Position numbers and translations under genes: made by a program. 35,600 nucleotides of DNA from Candidatus Iainarchaeum sp. (GTDB lineage Archaea > Iainarchaeota > Iainarchaeia > JAGGVJ01), in the NCBI GenBank assembly GCA_021158055.1, contig JAGGVJ010000005.1, forward strand, positions 1 to 35,600, given 5' to 3'. Below are positions 21,966 through 30,401 of this stretch, in pieces; positions within the stretch are counted from its first letter, which is position 1; the number at the start of each line of letters is the position of its first letter. Below the pieces are notes generated by a model. That model saw only the letters and a program-made list of their open reading frames with translations, was not told where the DNA came from and did no database searches.

Positions 21966-22880
21966 ATGCAAAAGTTGTTTTGGGTGTTTTTGGGTATTTT
22001 TTTTCTGGCAATAGCGATAGGGATTGTTTTTTCCGTGGTTGCTGAGATGAACCGCATTGAATTCCCTTCTTCAACGGGCGCGGTTGCCGTGATCACTATC
22101 AAGGGAGATATATTTTCAGAGTCCTCTGACAGCTTGTTTGCCTATGACTCTGCCTCCGCAAACAGGATAATTCCGCTGCTTGAAAAAGCAGATTCGGATC
22201 CGTCAATAAAAGCTATTTTTCTGGACATAAACACACCAGGCGGTTCTGTAGTTGCATCTTCCCGCATTGAGAAAAAAATAAGTTCAGTTGAAAAACCCGT
22301 TGTCGTGTGGATGGATGAATCAGCCACGTCCGGCGGGTATTACGTGGCAAGTGCTGCCGATTACATATACGCTGACGAAAACACCATTACCGGAAGTATC
22401 GGTGTGATTTCCTCGTTTATGAACATGGAAGAGCTTTTCAGGACCATCGGCGTGAAAATGAATGTGATGACTTCCGGCGAACACAAGGCAATGGGTTCCC
22501 CTTACACCACAATGACTGACAAGGAAAACCAAATGTTTCAGGAAGTGCTTGACGAAATGCACAAAAACTTCAAGGAGCGCATACTTGCGAACAGAAACGG
22601 GAAAATAAGCCGCGAAACCGTCGAAGAAATTGCAGACGGAAGGATAATCCTTGCAACCAAGGCAGTTGAATTCGGCCTTATTGACGAAGTCGGAACAAAA
22701 GAAGACGCAATAAACAAGGCAGCGGAACTTGCAGGCATTAAAGGAAACCCGATTCTTGTTGATTATTCTGTCAGGCCCATTTCTTTTTCAGATTTTTTCA
22801 TGAACGCGGGAACAATGTTTGCAAAAGGAATGATGGGTGAATTTGCAGCCAGTTCAGGTTCCGGGCTTTCAGTGAAATGA
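21966..22880 (+). CDS. sppA: Signal peptide peptidase SppA
   Basis: SppA cleaves leftover signal peptides in the membrane. It has a membrane anchor at about 4-26 and then a single protease domain of about 270 residues (short, archaeal-type). The catalytic serine is S122 in ESATSGGYYVAS and the lysine is K174 in GEHKAMGSP; LDINTPGGSV and TGSIGV are also family motifs. ATG 21966 is taken as the start since the membrane anchor follows at once. It is divergent from carS and upstream of the DUF2341 gene. Confidence 0.92.
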   Translation: MQKLFWVFLGIFFLAIAIGIVFSVVAEMNRIEFPSSTGAVAVITIKGDIFSESSDSLFAYDSASANRIIPLLEKADSDPSIKAIFLDINTPGGSVVASSRIEKKISSVEKPVVVWMDESATSGGYYVASAADYIYADENTITGSIGVISSFMNMEELFRTIGVKMNVMTSGEHKAMGSPYTTMTDKENQMFQEVLDEMHKNFKERILANRNGKISRETVEEIADGRIILATKAVEFGLIDEVGTKEDAINKAAELAGIKGNPILVDYSVRPISFSDFFMNAGTMFAKGMMGEFAASSGSGLSVK

Positions 22881-23011
22881 ACTTCAGGGCACTGAATAAG
22901 TTTTAATGATACCTTTTAGTATGCCTTTTTAATTACTTTATTTGTGTTTTGCTGCGCAGAGCCAGTGGGTCTTTTGGTTGAAAGAGGGAAAATGCAGGCA
23001 AGGTGTTGTTT

Positions 23012-24883
23012 TTGAATGTGTTGACTAAATCATTTGTTTTTTTGATTGTTGTTCTCTTTTTGTCCCCTGTTTTTTCAGCGGGCGCATGGTGGGATTCTGG
23101 CTGGGATTACAGGAAACAGGTTACTGTGACTGACACCAGTGGTTCTGATCTGGCTGATTTTCAGGTTTTGGTTGAGTTTAATTCTGCTTCTTTGGTTTCC
23201 GCCGGCACTATGAAGAGTGATTGTGGGGACTTGAGGTTTGCTGACAGTTCCGGCACACAAGAGTTGAGTTACTGGGTTGAGTCGGGTTGCGGCACCACAA
23301 ACACGAAGGTTTGGGTGAAGGTTCCAAGTGTTCCTGCAAACTCTTCAGTTGATATTCACATGTATTACGGCAACGCGGAAGTGGAGAGTGCAAGCGACGG
23401 CGAGGCGACTTTTGAGTTTTTTGATGATTTTGAGGGAACGAGTTTGGATGCCAGTAAATGGGTCAATAGTAAGGGTGTTTCATTGGATACGGTAAATCAT
23501 TATGCAAAAGTTGACGGTATTAGCACTTCAAATAATCAGATTGCTGTTGCTTTAATGTCAAGGAACAAACATGCTTATCCGTTTGTAATGGAGTCAAGGA
23601 CCAAAATAAAAACCGGCGGTTCATATAGTTCATACAATTACCATCATATCGGGACCCGTTCTTGCCAGACCCCAACCTATAGAGGGGATTGCATAAGGGA
23701 TGCATATTACCCTCGCGATACCAGCTGCAGCTGGAATACGAACTTCAGAGTCTATGGAGGCACATCAGTTGCTGGTGTTTTGCCGAAACCAACAGAAGGG
23801 GTTTGGTTTAGAAGCACTGTTCAATTGGCATCCGGTGATAGCAAGGTTATTTTCGGCGGCTCTGTCGCACCCACTGCTGACCCGATAATTGATGTGGATA
23901 ATTATATCTCATTTACAACTCGCTTTTGGGCAGGTGCGCACAATGAACAAATTGGCATTGATTGGACATTCTTGAGAAAGTATGCGTCCACCGAACCGAG
24001 TGTAAGTGTCAGTGTAGAAGGGATGATTAATGCCCCTATTGTTACGGATATCTCATTTGATTTGCCTTCGTTTGAAGTTGGCCAAAGCGTAACTGCAACA
24101 GCCACTGCAACTGATCCAGACGGAAACCCCGTCACTAGCTATGATTTCCGTGTCTTGGATGGTTTGGGAAACGAGGCTTTGAATCCCGCGGCTCAGGGTT
24201 CAGGTGTTTATTCGTTTGTCGCTGAAGGCGAGCCGGGTTTGTGGCAGGTAAGAGCAAAAGCAAGTGATGGTGAGTACTGGGGCGGTGAGTTTTCAAGAGA
24301 AGTGTTTGTGAATGATTCGAGTCTTGCAACTGCAGGTTTGGGTCTGTCTGACGGAGCGCATGACAACACCGAGTTGTCGGAAGGAAAAGTGATTCTTTCA
24401 GGCACGCAGTCAAGCGGGACTTTCACCACAAATGCAATTGAGCCGGTGAATTTCAGCAAGTGGGGTGTCGTGACTTTTTCAAAAACGACGCCTGGAGATT
24501 CAAGGCTTACTGTTGACATATTGGACGCGTCTGATGACAGTGTTTTGGTTTCAAATGTACAAAACGGGCAGAACATTTCAGGCCTTGAAGTTACTGCAAT
24601 TAAGCTGAGGGCAAATTTCACTTCAGGAAGCACTCCGTCTCTGGATTTGTGGGACGTGAGTTATTATACCCAATTCAAAATAACTGTAACTAATTGCTCG
24701 GCTATTTATTCCGGAGACGTCACTGCGGAAGCGGTGAGGGTGAGTGATTCAGAAGAGTTTGGCCTGTTCACCGGCACTGGCGGTCAGGTGTTTGTTGAAG
24801 TGCCGCCCGGGGTGTATAATTTGAAGGCATGTATTCCTGCAAACGAAAAGTGCAACTGGAAGTATAACGTAGAGCTTGCGTGA
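23012..24883 (+). CDS. Secreted DUF2341 / concanavalin-like surface protein
   Basis: A signal peptide (about residues 4-22, ending SPVFSAGA) precedes WWDSGWDYRKQVTVTD, the start of a DUF2341 domain which ends around MYYGNAEVES. A concanavalin/LamG-like segment follows (EFFDDFEGTSLDASKWV), then an Ig-like stretch (VGQSVTATATATDPDGNPV, near 345-430), a further beta-rich part and the C-terminal domain shared with 1-168. It is 623 residues from TTG 23012, which has AGGTG six bases upstream; GTG 23003 and TTG 23006 are other choices. Such proteins are exported surface proteins, possibly binding sugars or other ligands. There is no C-terminal anchor. Confidence 0.85.
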   Translation: MNVLTKSFVFLIVVLFLSPVFSAGAWWDSGWDYRKQVTVTDTSGSDLADFQVLVEFNSASLVSAGTMKSDCGDLRFADSSGTQELSYWVESGCGTTNTKVWVKVPSVPANSSVDIHMYYGNAEVESASDGEATFEFFDDFEGTSLDASKWVNSKGVSLDTVNHYAKVDGISTSNNQIAVALMSRNKHAYPFVMESRTKIKTGGSYSSYNYHHIGTRSCQTPTYRGDCIRDAYYPRDTSCSWNTNFRVYGGTSVAGVLPKPTEGVWFRSTVQLASGDSKVIFGGSVAPTADPIIDVDNYISFTTRFWAGAHNEQIGIDWTFLRKYASTEPSVSVSVEGMINAPIVTDISFDLPSFEVGQSVTATATATDPDGNPVTSYDFRVLDGLGNEALNPAAQGSGVYSFVAEGEPGLWQVRAKASDGEYWGGEFSREVFVNDSSLATAGLGLSDGAHDNTELSEGKVILSGTQSSGTFTTNAIEPVNFSKWGVVTFSKTTPGDSRLTVDILDASDDSVLVSNVQNGQNISGLEVTAIKLRANFTSGSTPSLDLWDVSYYTQFKITVTNCSAIYSGDVTAEAVRVSDSEEFGLFTGTGGQVFVEVPPGVYNLKACIPANEKCNWKYNVELA

Positions 24884-24889
24884 TACAGA

Positions 24890-25594
24890 TTACAGCACCA
24901 AAAACAAGTACTGTGCAACAAGCGCACCTGTTAGCGTGCAGAGCAGGTTCACAATCGTATTGTCTATGAACCACCTTTTTTCTATTGTGGCCCCGGCTAT
25001 CGTGTCAATGAGGTTTCCGGTGAAACCGCCCGCAGTAATGGCAATAAAAAGTGCTGCGTTTGATTCTATTTTGGGAAAAGGGCTTATTGAATTCAATCCG
25101 ACAAAAATCGCCGCAACCGCAAGTGCGCCCACAAGACCGGCGCCCATGCCAAGCAGGCTCACAGCCCCGTTTGTTCCGGGTTCAACGCGTTTCAGTCTCG
25201 TGGCGTGAATCGGTTTGCCTTTTGAAAGAACCCCCAGTTCTGAAGAAAGAGTGTCAGCGGTTGCGGCTGCAATCGCGCCTGCAAATGCGACAGGCAGGAA
25301 GTAAATTGCCGCTGTCAACGCGATTATTCCGTTGCCGACAACGTTTGATATCCCGCGGATTCCCTTGTTTTCCTGGCTTGTCTTCATTTCCTCTTTTTGT
25401 TTATACTTGTATTTTGTGGCCGCGTAGGAAACAAGCACAAAAAAAGCAATTGTGGCAAAAGAGACCCACCCGAGAAACCAGGGGATTATGAGCGCCAGCA
25501 CTCCGGAGCCGATTGCCCCAGTGGAGTCAAGTATTTTTTTCTTGTAGGCAATGACAGAAGTTGTTATCGCAGCCCCTATTAATTCAAGAATCAA
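24890..25594 (-). CDS. DUF92/TMEM19 family membrane protein
   Basis: The protein has about six membrane segments and the DUF92 pattern: STGAIGSGVLALIIPW, AATADTLSSELGVLSKGKPIHAT (about 125-147), LKRVEPGTNGAVSLLG and GGFTGNLIDTIAGATIEKRW. The family includes plant VTE6, a phytyl-phosphate kinase, so a polyprenyl-phosphate kinase role is possible in archaea, though this is inference. The start is probably TTG 25594 because AGGTGA lies five bases upstream; the frame is open further left to 25663. It lies between the surface-protein gene (convergent) and S3Ae. Confidence 0.85.
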   Translation of the reverse strand: MILELIGAAITTSVIAYKKKILDSTGAIGSGVLALIIPWFLGWVSFATIAFFVLVSYAATKYKYKQKEEMKTSQENKGIRGISNVVGNGIIALTAAIYFLPVAFAGAIAAATADTLSSELGVLSKGKPIHATRLKRVEPGTNGAVSLLGMGAGLVGALAVAAIFVGLNSISPFPKIESNAALFIAITAGGFTGNLIDTIAGATIEKRWFIDNTIVNLLCTLTGALVAQYLFLVL

Positions 25595-25702
25595 TTGTTT
25601 CACCTTTGCAGCACTCAGTTTTACCTTTGCAGACTTTGCATTTGCGGTTTTGCATGCAAACACTGCTTGTTTTTGCAGGCAGAATTTCGTGCCAGTGTAG
25701 TT

Positions 25703-26290
25703 TTATTCTTTTTTGACTGCAAGCTCGGTTTTTCTGATTTCAACTCTTCCGACGGGAACCATTTTTTTGGCTTTTTTGTAGATTTCCGCGCCGAGCTTTC
25801 CGAAAATTGCTTCCTGCACTACCTGGTCAGACCTTCTTTTTGTGCCGCGCATCCAGATTTCTTTTTCGGCAAGGGTCCTAAGGCCTTTTTTCTGCTCGGC
25901 AGTAACCTTGTTTTTTGTCACTATCATTGCTTTTACGCGCAGTTTTTCCCCGTCGGTTGTCGGGACTTCCACAACAGCGTTTACCAAAGATTTTTGCCTT
26001 CTTATGTTTCTTTTAAGGTACCCGGGAAGTATTTCATGCCCCACAAGCCGGGTGTATGCTTTTTGCCCTTTGACGTCATACACTTCAAATTTCAGTTTGA
26101 TGTGCGACTTGCTGTAGTCCCCTTTCAGGTCACGCAAAGTGGTTACAAGTCTTCTTCCGATGATCTTGCCTGCGTCGTCTGAAGGTGTTTCACCAAGTTC
26201 AATGCCGTTGAATGATTCCGGTGCAACTATCGTGTACCATTCTTTTTGCTTCCATTTGTCAACTATTTTTTTTGTTCTTTTTTTAGCCAT
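25703..26290 (-). CDS. rps3ae: Ribosomal protein S3Ae (S1e)
   Basis: The 195-residue protein of the small subunit starts MAKKRTKKIVDKWKQKEWY; IGRRLVTTLRDLKGDYSKSHIKLKF and the segment RLVGHEILPGYLKRNIRRQKS are typical. The stop of the 40-residue ORF lies in its ribosome-binding site (GGTGA), seven bases before ATG 26290, so the two are tightly coupled. It follows S15 as in other archaea. Confidence 0.95.
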   Translation of the reverse strand: MAKKRTKKIVDKWKQKEWYTIVAPESFNGIELGETPSDDAGKIIGRRLVTTLRDLKGDYSKSHIKLKFEVYDVKGQKAYTRLVGHEILPGYLKRNIRRQKSLVNAVVEVPTTDGEKLRVKAMIVTKNKVTAEQKKGLRTLAEKEIWMRGTKRRSDQVVQEAIFGKLGAEIYKKAKKMVPVGRVEIRKTELAVKKE

Positions 26291-26294
26291 AAAT

Positions 26295-26417
26295 TCACCC
26301 TTTAATGCATTTGTCTGCAATAAGCGCGTCGATTTTTTCAAGGGCAACCAAAGTGCCTCTGCATTCAAAAGACCTTGTCTGCGAGTCAATTGAAAGTTTT
26401 GCGCGCACTTTAGTCAT
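26295..26417 (-). CDS. 40-residue ORF between S15 and S3Ae
   Basis: The frame starts with ATG at 26417-26415, sharing a base with the S15 stop (TAATG), and ends TGA at 26295-26297, inside the GGTGA ribosome-binding site of S3Ae. The tight fit suggests a genuine, translated gene. The protein begins MTKVRAKLSIDSQTRS and includes ECRGTLVALEKID. In many archaea the slot between S15 and S3Ae holds RecJ-like and/or KEOPS Pcc1 genes. Its RGTL segment and hydrophobic pattern are reminiscent of the Pcc1 C-terminal helix (D..aLRgtlNS), but at half length. It might be a truncated Pcc1 or an unrelated small protein; no function assigned. Confidence 0.55.
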   Translation of the reverse strand: MTKVRAKLSIDSQTRSFECRGTLVALEKIDALIADKCIKG

Positions 26418-26872
26418 TATTTCACCATGATAGCCGCTTTTTCAGGGTTGTATTTCCATTCAGCAGGAATTTTGCCTGTTTTTTTGTAGTATTTAACAAG
26501 CCTTTTGATTTTTGCTTCAATGAGTTCCAACCCTCTCTTGTTGTGATTGTCTTTCGGGTTTTTTGCCATGTGCTTTCTAAGATTCACGGCCTTGACAATC
26601 AGGTTCATCATGTCTTCCGGGTATTCGACTTTAACACCGTTGTCAGAAAGGATTTCCCCGATTCTTTTGCCTGTAATTAGTTTTGTTGAAGGGACTCCGT
26701 AGTTGTCCCTTAAAATCAACCCGATTTCACTTTGGGTTTTGTCTTCATCGTTCAGGTCAAGTATTGTTTTTTCGATTTCCTTTGTGCTGAACTCAACCCA
26801 CTGTGGGATTGATTTGCTTGCCGGTCTTGTGCTGCCGGATTTTCCTCTTTTTCTAGCGTGCATCCGCGCCAT
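26417..26872 (-). CDS. rps15: Ribosomal protein S15
   Basis: The archaeal-type S15 of 151 residues begins MARMHARKRGKSGSTRP, then has the added N-terminal domain (WVEFSTKEIEKTILDLND, QSEIGLILRDNYGVPS) and the S15 core ending LIEAKIKRLVKYYKKTGKIPAEWKYNPEKAA. GAGGTGG precedes the ATG at 26872. It heads the S15-ORF-S3Ae operon. Confidence 0.95.
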   Translation of the reverse strand: MARMHARKRGKSGSTRPASKSIPQWVEFSTKEIEKTILDLNDEDKTQSEIGLILRDNYGVPSTKLITGKRIGEILSDNGVKVEYPEDMMNLIVKAVNLRKHMAKNPKDNHNKRGLELIEAKIKRLVKYYKKTGKIPAEWKYNPEKAAIMVK

Positions 26873-27074
26873 TTTTCCACCTCTGGTTTAATTTAACTGT
26901 TTAGTTACATGAATACAATCTGCTCACAACAGCGTGTGGTTTCATGAATGTGTTTTTGTTCTTTAGTTTATTTTTTATTAAAAAACAGCATAAATATAGA
27001 ATGTTATTACTGGGTACATTGTATTTAAAATATTTTTGCTATTTTCGGTCTTTGCGGCGAGAACGGTTGGATTG

Positions 27075-28313
27075 TCAGTCATGTCTTAATGCATCAACAG
27101 GTTTTAGTTTTGATCCCTGATATGCAGGCACGATTCCTGACAGTATGCCCACTATGACCGACACGGATAATGCCAGTATTATTGAGTTTGGTGAAACAAA
27201 TGTTCCGCCTTTTAACATATTTACGTTACCCATCAGTGAAGGTATTGCCCCGGAAAGCATTATTCCAAAAACTGTTCCGATAATGCCGCCTACTAAACCC
27301 AAAAGACCGGCGTAAAGTAAGAATATTAACATAATGTCTTTATTTCGTGCTCCGATTGCTTTCATTATTCCGATTTCTTTTGTTTTTTCAATAACTGATG
27401 TGAACATCGTGTTTGCAATCCCGATGGCACCCACAATCAATGAAACTGCAGCTATGGCTATTAAAAAAACATTCATTGAAGACATCATTTCTGATCTTGC
27501 TTCCTGCATTTGTTTGTTTGAAAATATTGAAAAATCTTTTGTTTTTTCATTAACGTGCCTTACAATCATGAGTTTGTTTTCAATTTTTTCAATTACTTCA
27601 TCCAATTGATTTTCATCTCTTATTTTTATGACGATGGAATCATAGACACCATTTTCCTTATTTTCAAACAGCTGATAAGCTCTCTGTATCGGCATATATA
27701 TTGTGGTAGCGCTATCGTCTAGTATCCCGACAATCCTGAATACATTTTCTTCAATTGTAATCATCTGGTTAATTCCCAATGGCTTGTCAAAATATGATTC
27801 CGCTAATCCCCCGCCGATTACGATAACGTTTTGATCAGCAGAATTAAGCATCCGTCCTTCTTTTAGCTTGGAATTTGTTATTTGAAACCATACTTTTTGA
27901 TCAACCCCGGTCAATGACACGGTTCCTGATTTTCCAAGATAGGACACTTCCACATTGCCGTTGATGTTTGTGTCAATAAGTGCAATGTCAGGTATTAATT
28001 TTAGTGCCTGCACATCTTTTCTGCTTAAAGTGACTTCTGTGGCGGAAGCGATTGAACCGGTCGTTTTACTGCTAAAGTTTTTTCCGCCGCCAAACATAGT
28101 GGTGCTTTTTGAATAACCGGCAGTTAGTGTCAGTATGTCCCCGCTTAAACTGTCCAGCTGGGTATTTAGTGCCTGCTGCAGGCCTTCACCGATTGACACA
28201 ATGGCTATTACTGCCGATACCCCGATTATTATTCCAAGTATGGTCAGCCAGCTTCTCAGCTTGCTATGCACAATCATGTTGAAGGCATGCTTTAAGCATT
28301 TAATGAATTTCAT
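27075..28313 (-). CDS. MacB/FtsX-type ABC transporter permease
   Basis: The permease has the MacB layout: an N-terminal membrane helix in LRSWLTILGIIIGVSAVIAIVSIGEG (about 19-44), a large outside domain of about 230 residues, and three C-terminal helices with GIGIAN-type sequence (GAIGIANTMFTSVIEKTKEIGIMKAIGARNKD) and SGIVPAYQGSKLKPVDALRHD at the end. Such transporters export or extrude substrates or transmit force rather than import. It is the last gene of the ABC module (ATPase, COG1361 protein, permease). By eye the three genes are more AT-rich than their neighbours. Confidence 0.92.
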   Translation of the reverse strand: MKFIKCLKHAFNMIVHSKLRSWLTILGIIIGVSAVIAIVSIGEGLQQALNTQLDSLSGDILTLTAGYSKSTTMFGGGKNFSSKTTGSIASATEVTLSRKDVQALKLIPDIALIDTNINGNVEVSYLGKSGTVSLTGVDQKVWFQITNSKLKEGRMLNSADQNVIVIGGGLAESYFDKPLGINQMITIEENVFRIVGILDDSATTIYMPIQRAYQLFENKENGVYDSIVIKIRDENQLDEVIEKIENKLMIVRHVNEKTKDFSIFSNKQMQEARSEMMSSMNVFLIAIAAVSLIVGAIGIANTMFTSVIEKTKEIGIMKAIGARNKDIMLIFLLYAGLLGLVGGIIGTVFGIMLSGAIPSLMGNVNMLKGGTFVSPNSIILALSVSVIVGILSGIVPAYQGSKLKPVDALRHD

Positions 28314-28353
28314 TTTATTTTCTCTTAAAAAATTATCTGTTTTAAAATTTGAG

Positions 28354-29643
28354 TTATTGGCCTTTCTTTTTATGCCTTAAATAAACCACGGCTACAGCTG
28401 CCAAAATGACTATGGCTGCAAAATACAAGGTGTAATCAGGAGAAGTTGGCTGTGGAGCACCTTTTTTAGAAAAACCAGTGGTAGATTTTGAACTGTCATT
28501 TAAAATCATTAAAGTCTGCTGATTTATAGGCAGTTGTTTTTCAATAAGTTGCCTGGTTCCCATTGTGTCAGTGTAAGCTATTTGCACCTTCAAAACGTTT
28601 GGGGGTTGTGTTTTCTGTTCTTTAACTGATGACTTTTCCTGCAAGTCACTGGCACTTGAAAGTGATTGAGTGGATTGCAGGCTGAAATTTGCAATCGTAT
28701 AATCGCCTTTATTCAAGTTTCCGATTATCATTGAATTTGAACCGGTTATTTTCCAGTCTGGCTGCTGAGGAATTATTACCGAAACAGAAAATGCAGGATT
28801 GCTGCCGATGTTTGCGACAGTAAACAATGTCTGTTCACTTGAAATTTCAGAAAAAGCCACGTCAAAATCAGTTTTCCCTCCGACGTATATTCCTGCAATA
28901 GTGTTGATTACCTGTTCATTTCCGCTTAAAGTGCCGTCATAGCTTAATTGTAATTTCAGTTCATATAGTCCGGCTTCGGCATTTGAATCAGCAATTATCT
29001 GATAATCTAATTCTGCACTTTCGCCGACATCAATGTATTTGATGTGCTTTGTATTGTCGCTGCCTACAGGAAGTATTATTTTGTCCTCGTTTATCCAGCT
29101 GAAGATAATATCTCTAAGCGGAGCAGCGCCAACGTTGTTTATTGTGAATTTAAGCGTATCTTGTTTTCCGGGAACAAGGGTTGTTTTATCAATGTGGATT
29201 ATTTCAGCGTTTTCTTTACTTTTTACGCTGAGAGACAATTTTGTAATCATTTCTGAAGAGTTATCTGAATATGATTTTAGTTTTAGTTCATGGTTTCCTG
29301 CTATTGCGTCTTTGTCTACTTTTAATTTGTATTTGACAATTTTTGTATTGTGCTGCCCCTGATATGCCATTATTGTTCCGATATTTTTAACAGAAGTTTC
29401 TTCAGGAAAAAGTTCAAACGGATAAATCGGTTTAAGTTCTAACATCATATTGGTTGCCGGGTTGCCCCCGCTGTTTGTAACTTCAAAACGAACTTCGACA
29501 GTACCTCCGGCTATTGCGGGATCCGGATCCTGATTTACAAGATTTATTGATATTGCGGCAATATCTGATAAGTCTGCGTGTACCACAGATATTGACATTA
29601 GCATTGTTAAAATTATTATAACAGGGCATATTGATTTTTTCAT
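28354..29643 (-). CDS. COG1361-type secreted protein with C-terminal membrane anchor
   Basis: A 429-residue protein: signal peptide at about 1-23 (ending VVHA), three or so Ig-like CARDB/COG1361 repeats (AGGTVEVRFEVTNSGGNPATN; VPGKQDTLKFTINNVGAAPLRD; and FTVANIGSNPAFSVSV), then a membrane helix (TLYFAAIVILAAVAVVYLRH) and a basic tail. It overlaps the ATPase stop (ATGA) and precedes the permease. In archaea such S-layer-like proteins often accompany MacB-type ABC transporters, perhaps as an outer partner; this role is inference. Confidence 0.85.
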   Translation of the reverse strand: MKKSICPVIIILTMLMSISVVHADLSDIAAISINLVNQDPDPAIAGGTVEVRFEVTNSGGNPATNMMLELKPIYPFELFPEETSVKNIGTIMAYQGQHNTKIVKYKLKVDKDAIAGNHELKLKSYSDNSSEMITKLSLSVKSKENAEIIHIDKTTLVPGKQDTLKFTINNVGAAPLRDIIFSWINEDKIILPVGSDNTKHIKYIDVGESAELDYQIIADSNAEAGLYELKLQLSYDGTLSGNEQVINTIAGIYVGGKTDFDVAFSEISSEQTLFTVANIGSNPAFSVSVIIPQQPDWKITGSNSMIIGNLNKGDYTIANFSLQSTQSLSSASDLQEKSSVKEQKTQPPNVLKVQIAYTDTMGTRQLIEKQLPINQQTLMILNDSSKSTTGFSKKGAPQPTSPDYTLYFAAIVILAAVAVVYLRHKKKGQ

Positions 29644-30383
29644 TTTTTATCCACCTCAGCATTTTCAGTTATATTTATTATTTCTCCGTCTTTCAATTCA
29701 ATTACAGTGTGGGCATATTTAGCCAGCTTAAGATCGTGTGTAACCATGATAATTGTTTTTCCTTGTTCTTTCCATAACCTGCTTAACATATTCAGGAGTT
29801 TTTTCCCGGTAACGCTGTCAAGAGCTCCGGTAGGTTCGTCAGCAAGGATGATTTCGGGATTGCTTACCAAGCTTCTTGCTATTGAAGTCCTTTGTTGCTC
29901 TCCGCCGGATAACTGGTTTGGCCTGTTGTGCATTTTTTCACTGAGACCCACGGTTGACAGTACTTCTTTTACTTTTTCAGTTGCTTTTTTATTGTTGTAT
30001 TCTAAAAATTCCAATGGAAGCATTATGTTTTCAAAAGCAGTCATCGATGGAATGAGGTTATACTGCTGAAAGATGAACCCGATGGTTTTTCCTCTGAGTG
30101 ACGCCAAATCTGATTCGTTGAGCTTGCTTATATTTTGCGATTTAAGGAAAATATCGCCTTTGGAGGGAGTGTCAAGACAGCCCATCAGGTTCATCATTGT
30201 TGACTTCCCGCTGCCTGAAGCACCGATGATGGCCACAAAATCACCGTTTTTGATTTTAACGTTTATTCCTTTCAATGCAGGTGTCTCTACTTTTCCCATA
30301 TTGTAAATTTTCCACACGTCTTTTAAGTGCAGAAGTATTTCAGACTTTGAATCAAGTTTATCAGTTGGGGATTTTTCTTTCAT
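29640..30383 (-). CDS. MacB/LolD-type ABC transporter ATPase
   Basis: The nucleotide-binding subunit of the ABC module. Motifs: Walker A GASGSGKST, Q-loop FIFQQYNLIP, signature LSGGEQQR, Walker B IILADEPTGALD, and H-loop VTHD. The length and the PSMTAFENIMLPLEF segment place it with the MacB/LolD group. ATG 30383 is chosen; TTG 30389 is possible. It starts shortly after the lysK stop and could be read from the lysK promoter. Confidence 0.94.
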   Translation of the reverse strand: MKEKSPTDKLDSKSEILLHLKDVWKIYNMGKVETPALKGINVKIKNGDFVAIIGASGSGKSTMMNLMGCLDTPSKGDIFLKSQNISKLNESDLASLRGKTIGFIFQQYNLIPSMTAFENIMLPLEFLEYNNKKATEKVKEVLSTVGLSEKMHNRPNQLSGGEQQRTSIARSLVSNPEIILADEPTGALDSVTGKKLLNMLSRLWKEQGKTIIMVTHDLKLAKYAHTVIELKDGEIINITENAEVDKK

Positions 30384-30401
30384 TTTCAATCATCAATCCG
30401 G

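Noticed and set aside
25750-25760. GACGGGAACC also present within S3Ae
   Set aside because: It is only part of the 19-base element, and encodes conserved residues of S3Ae (VPVGR); coincidence.
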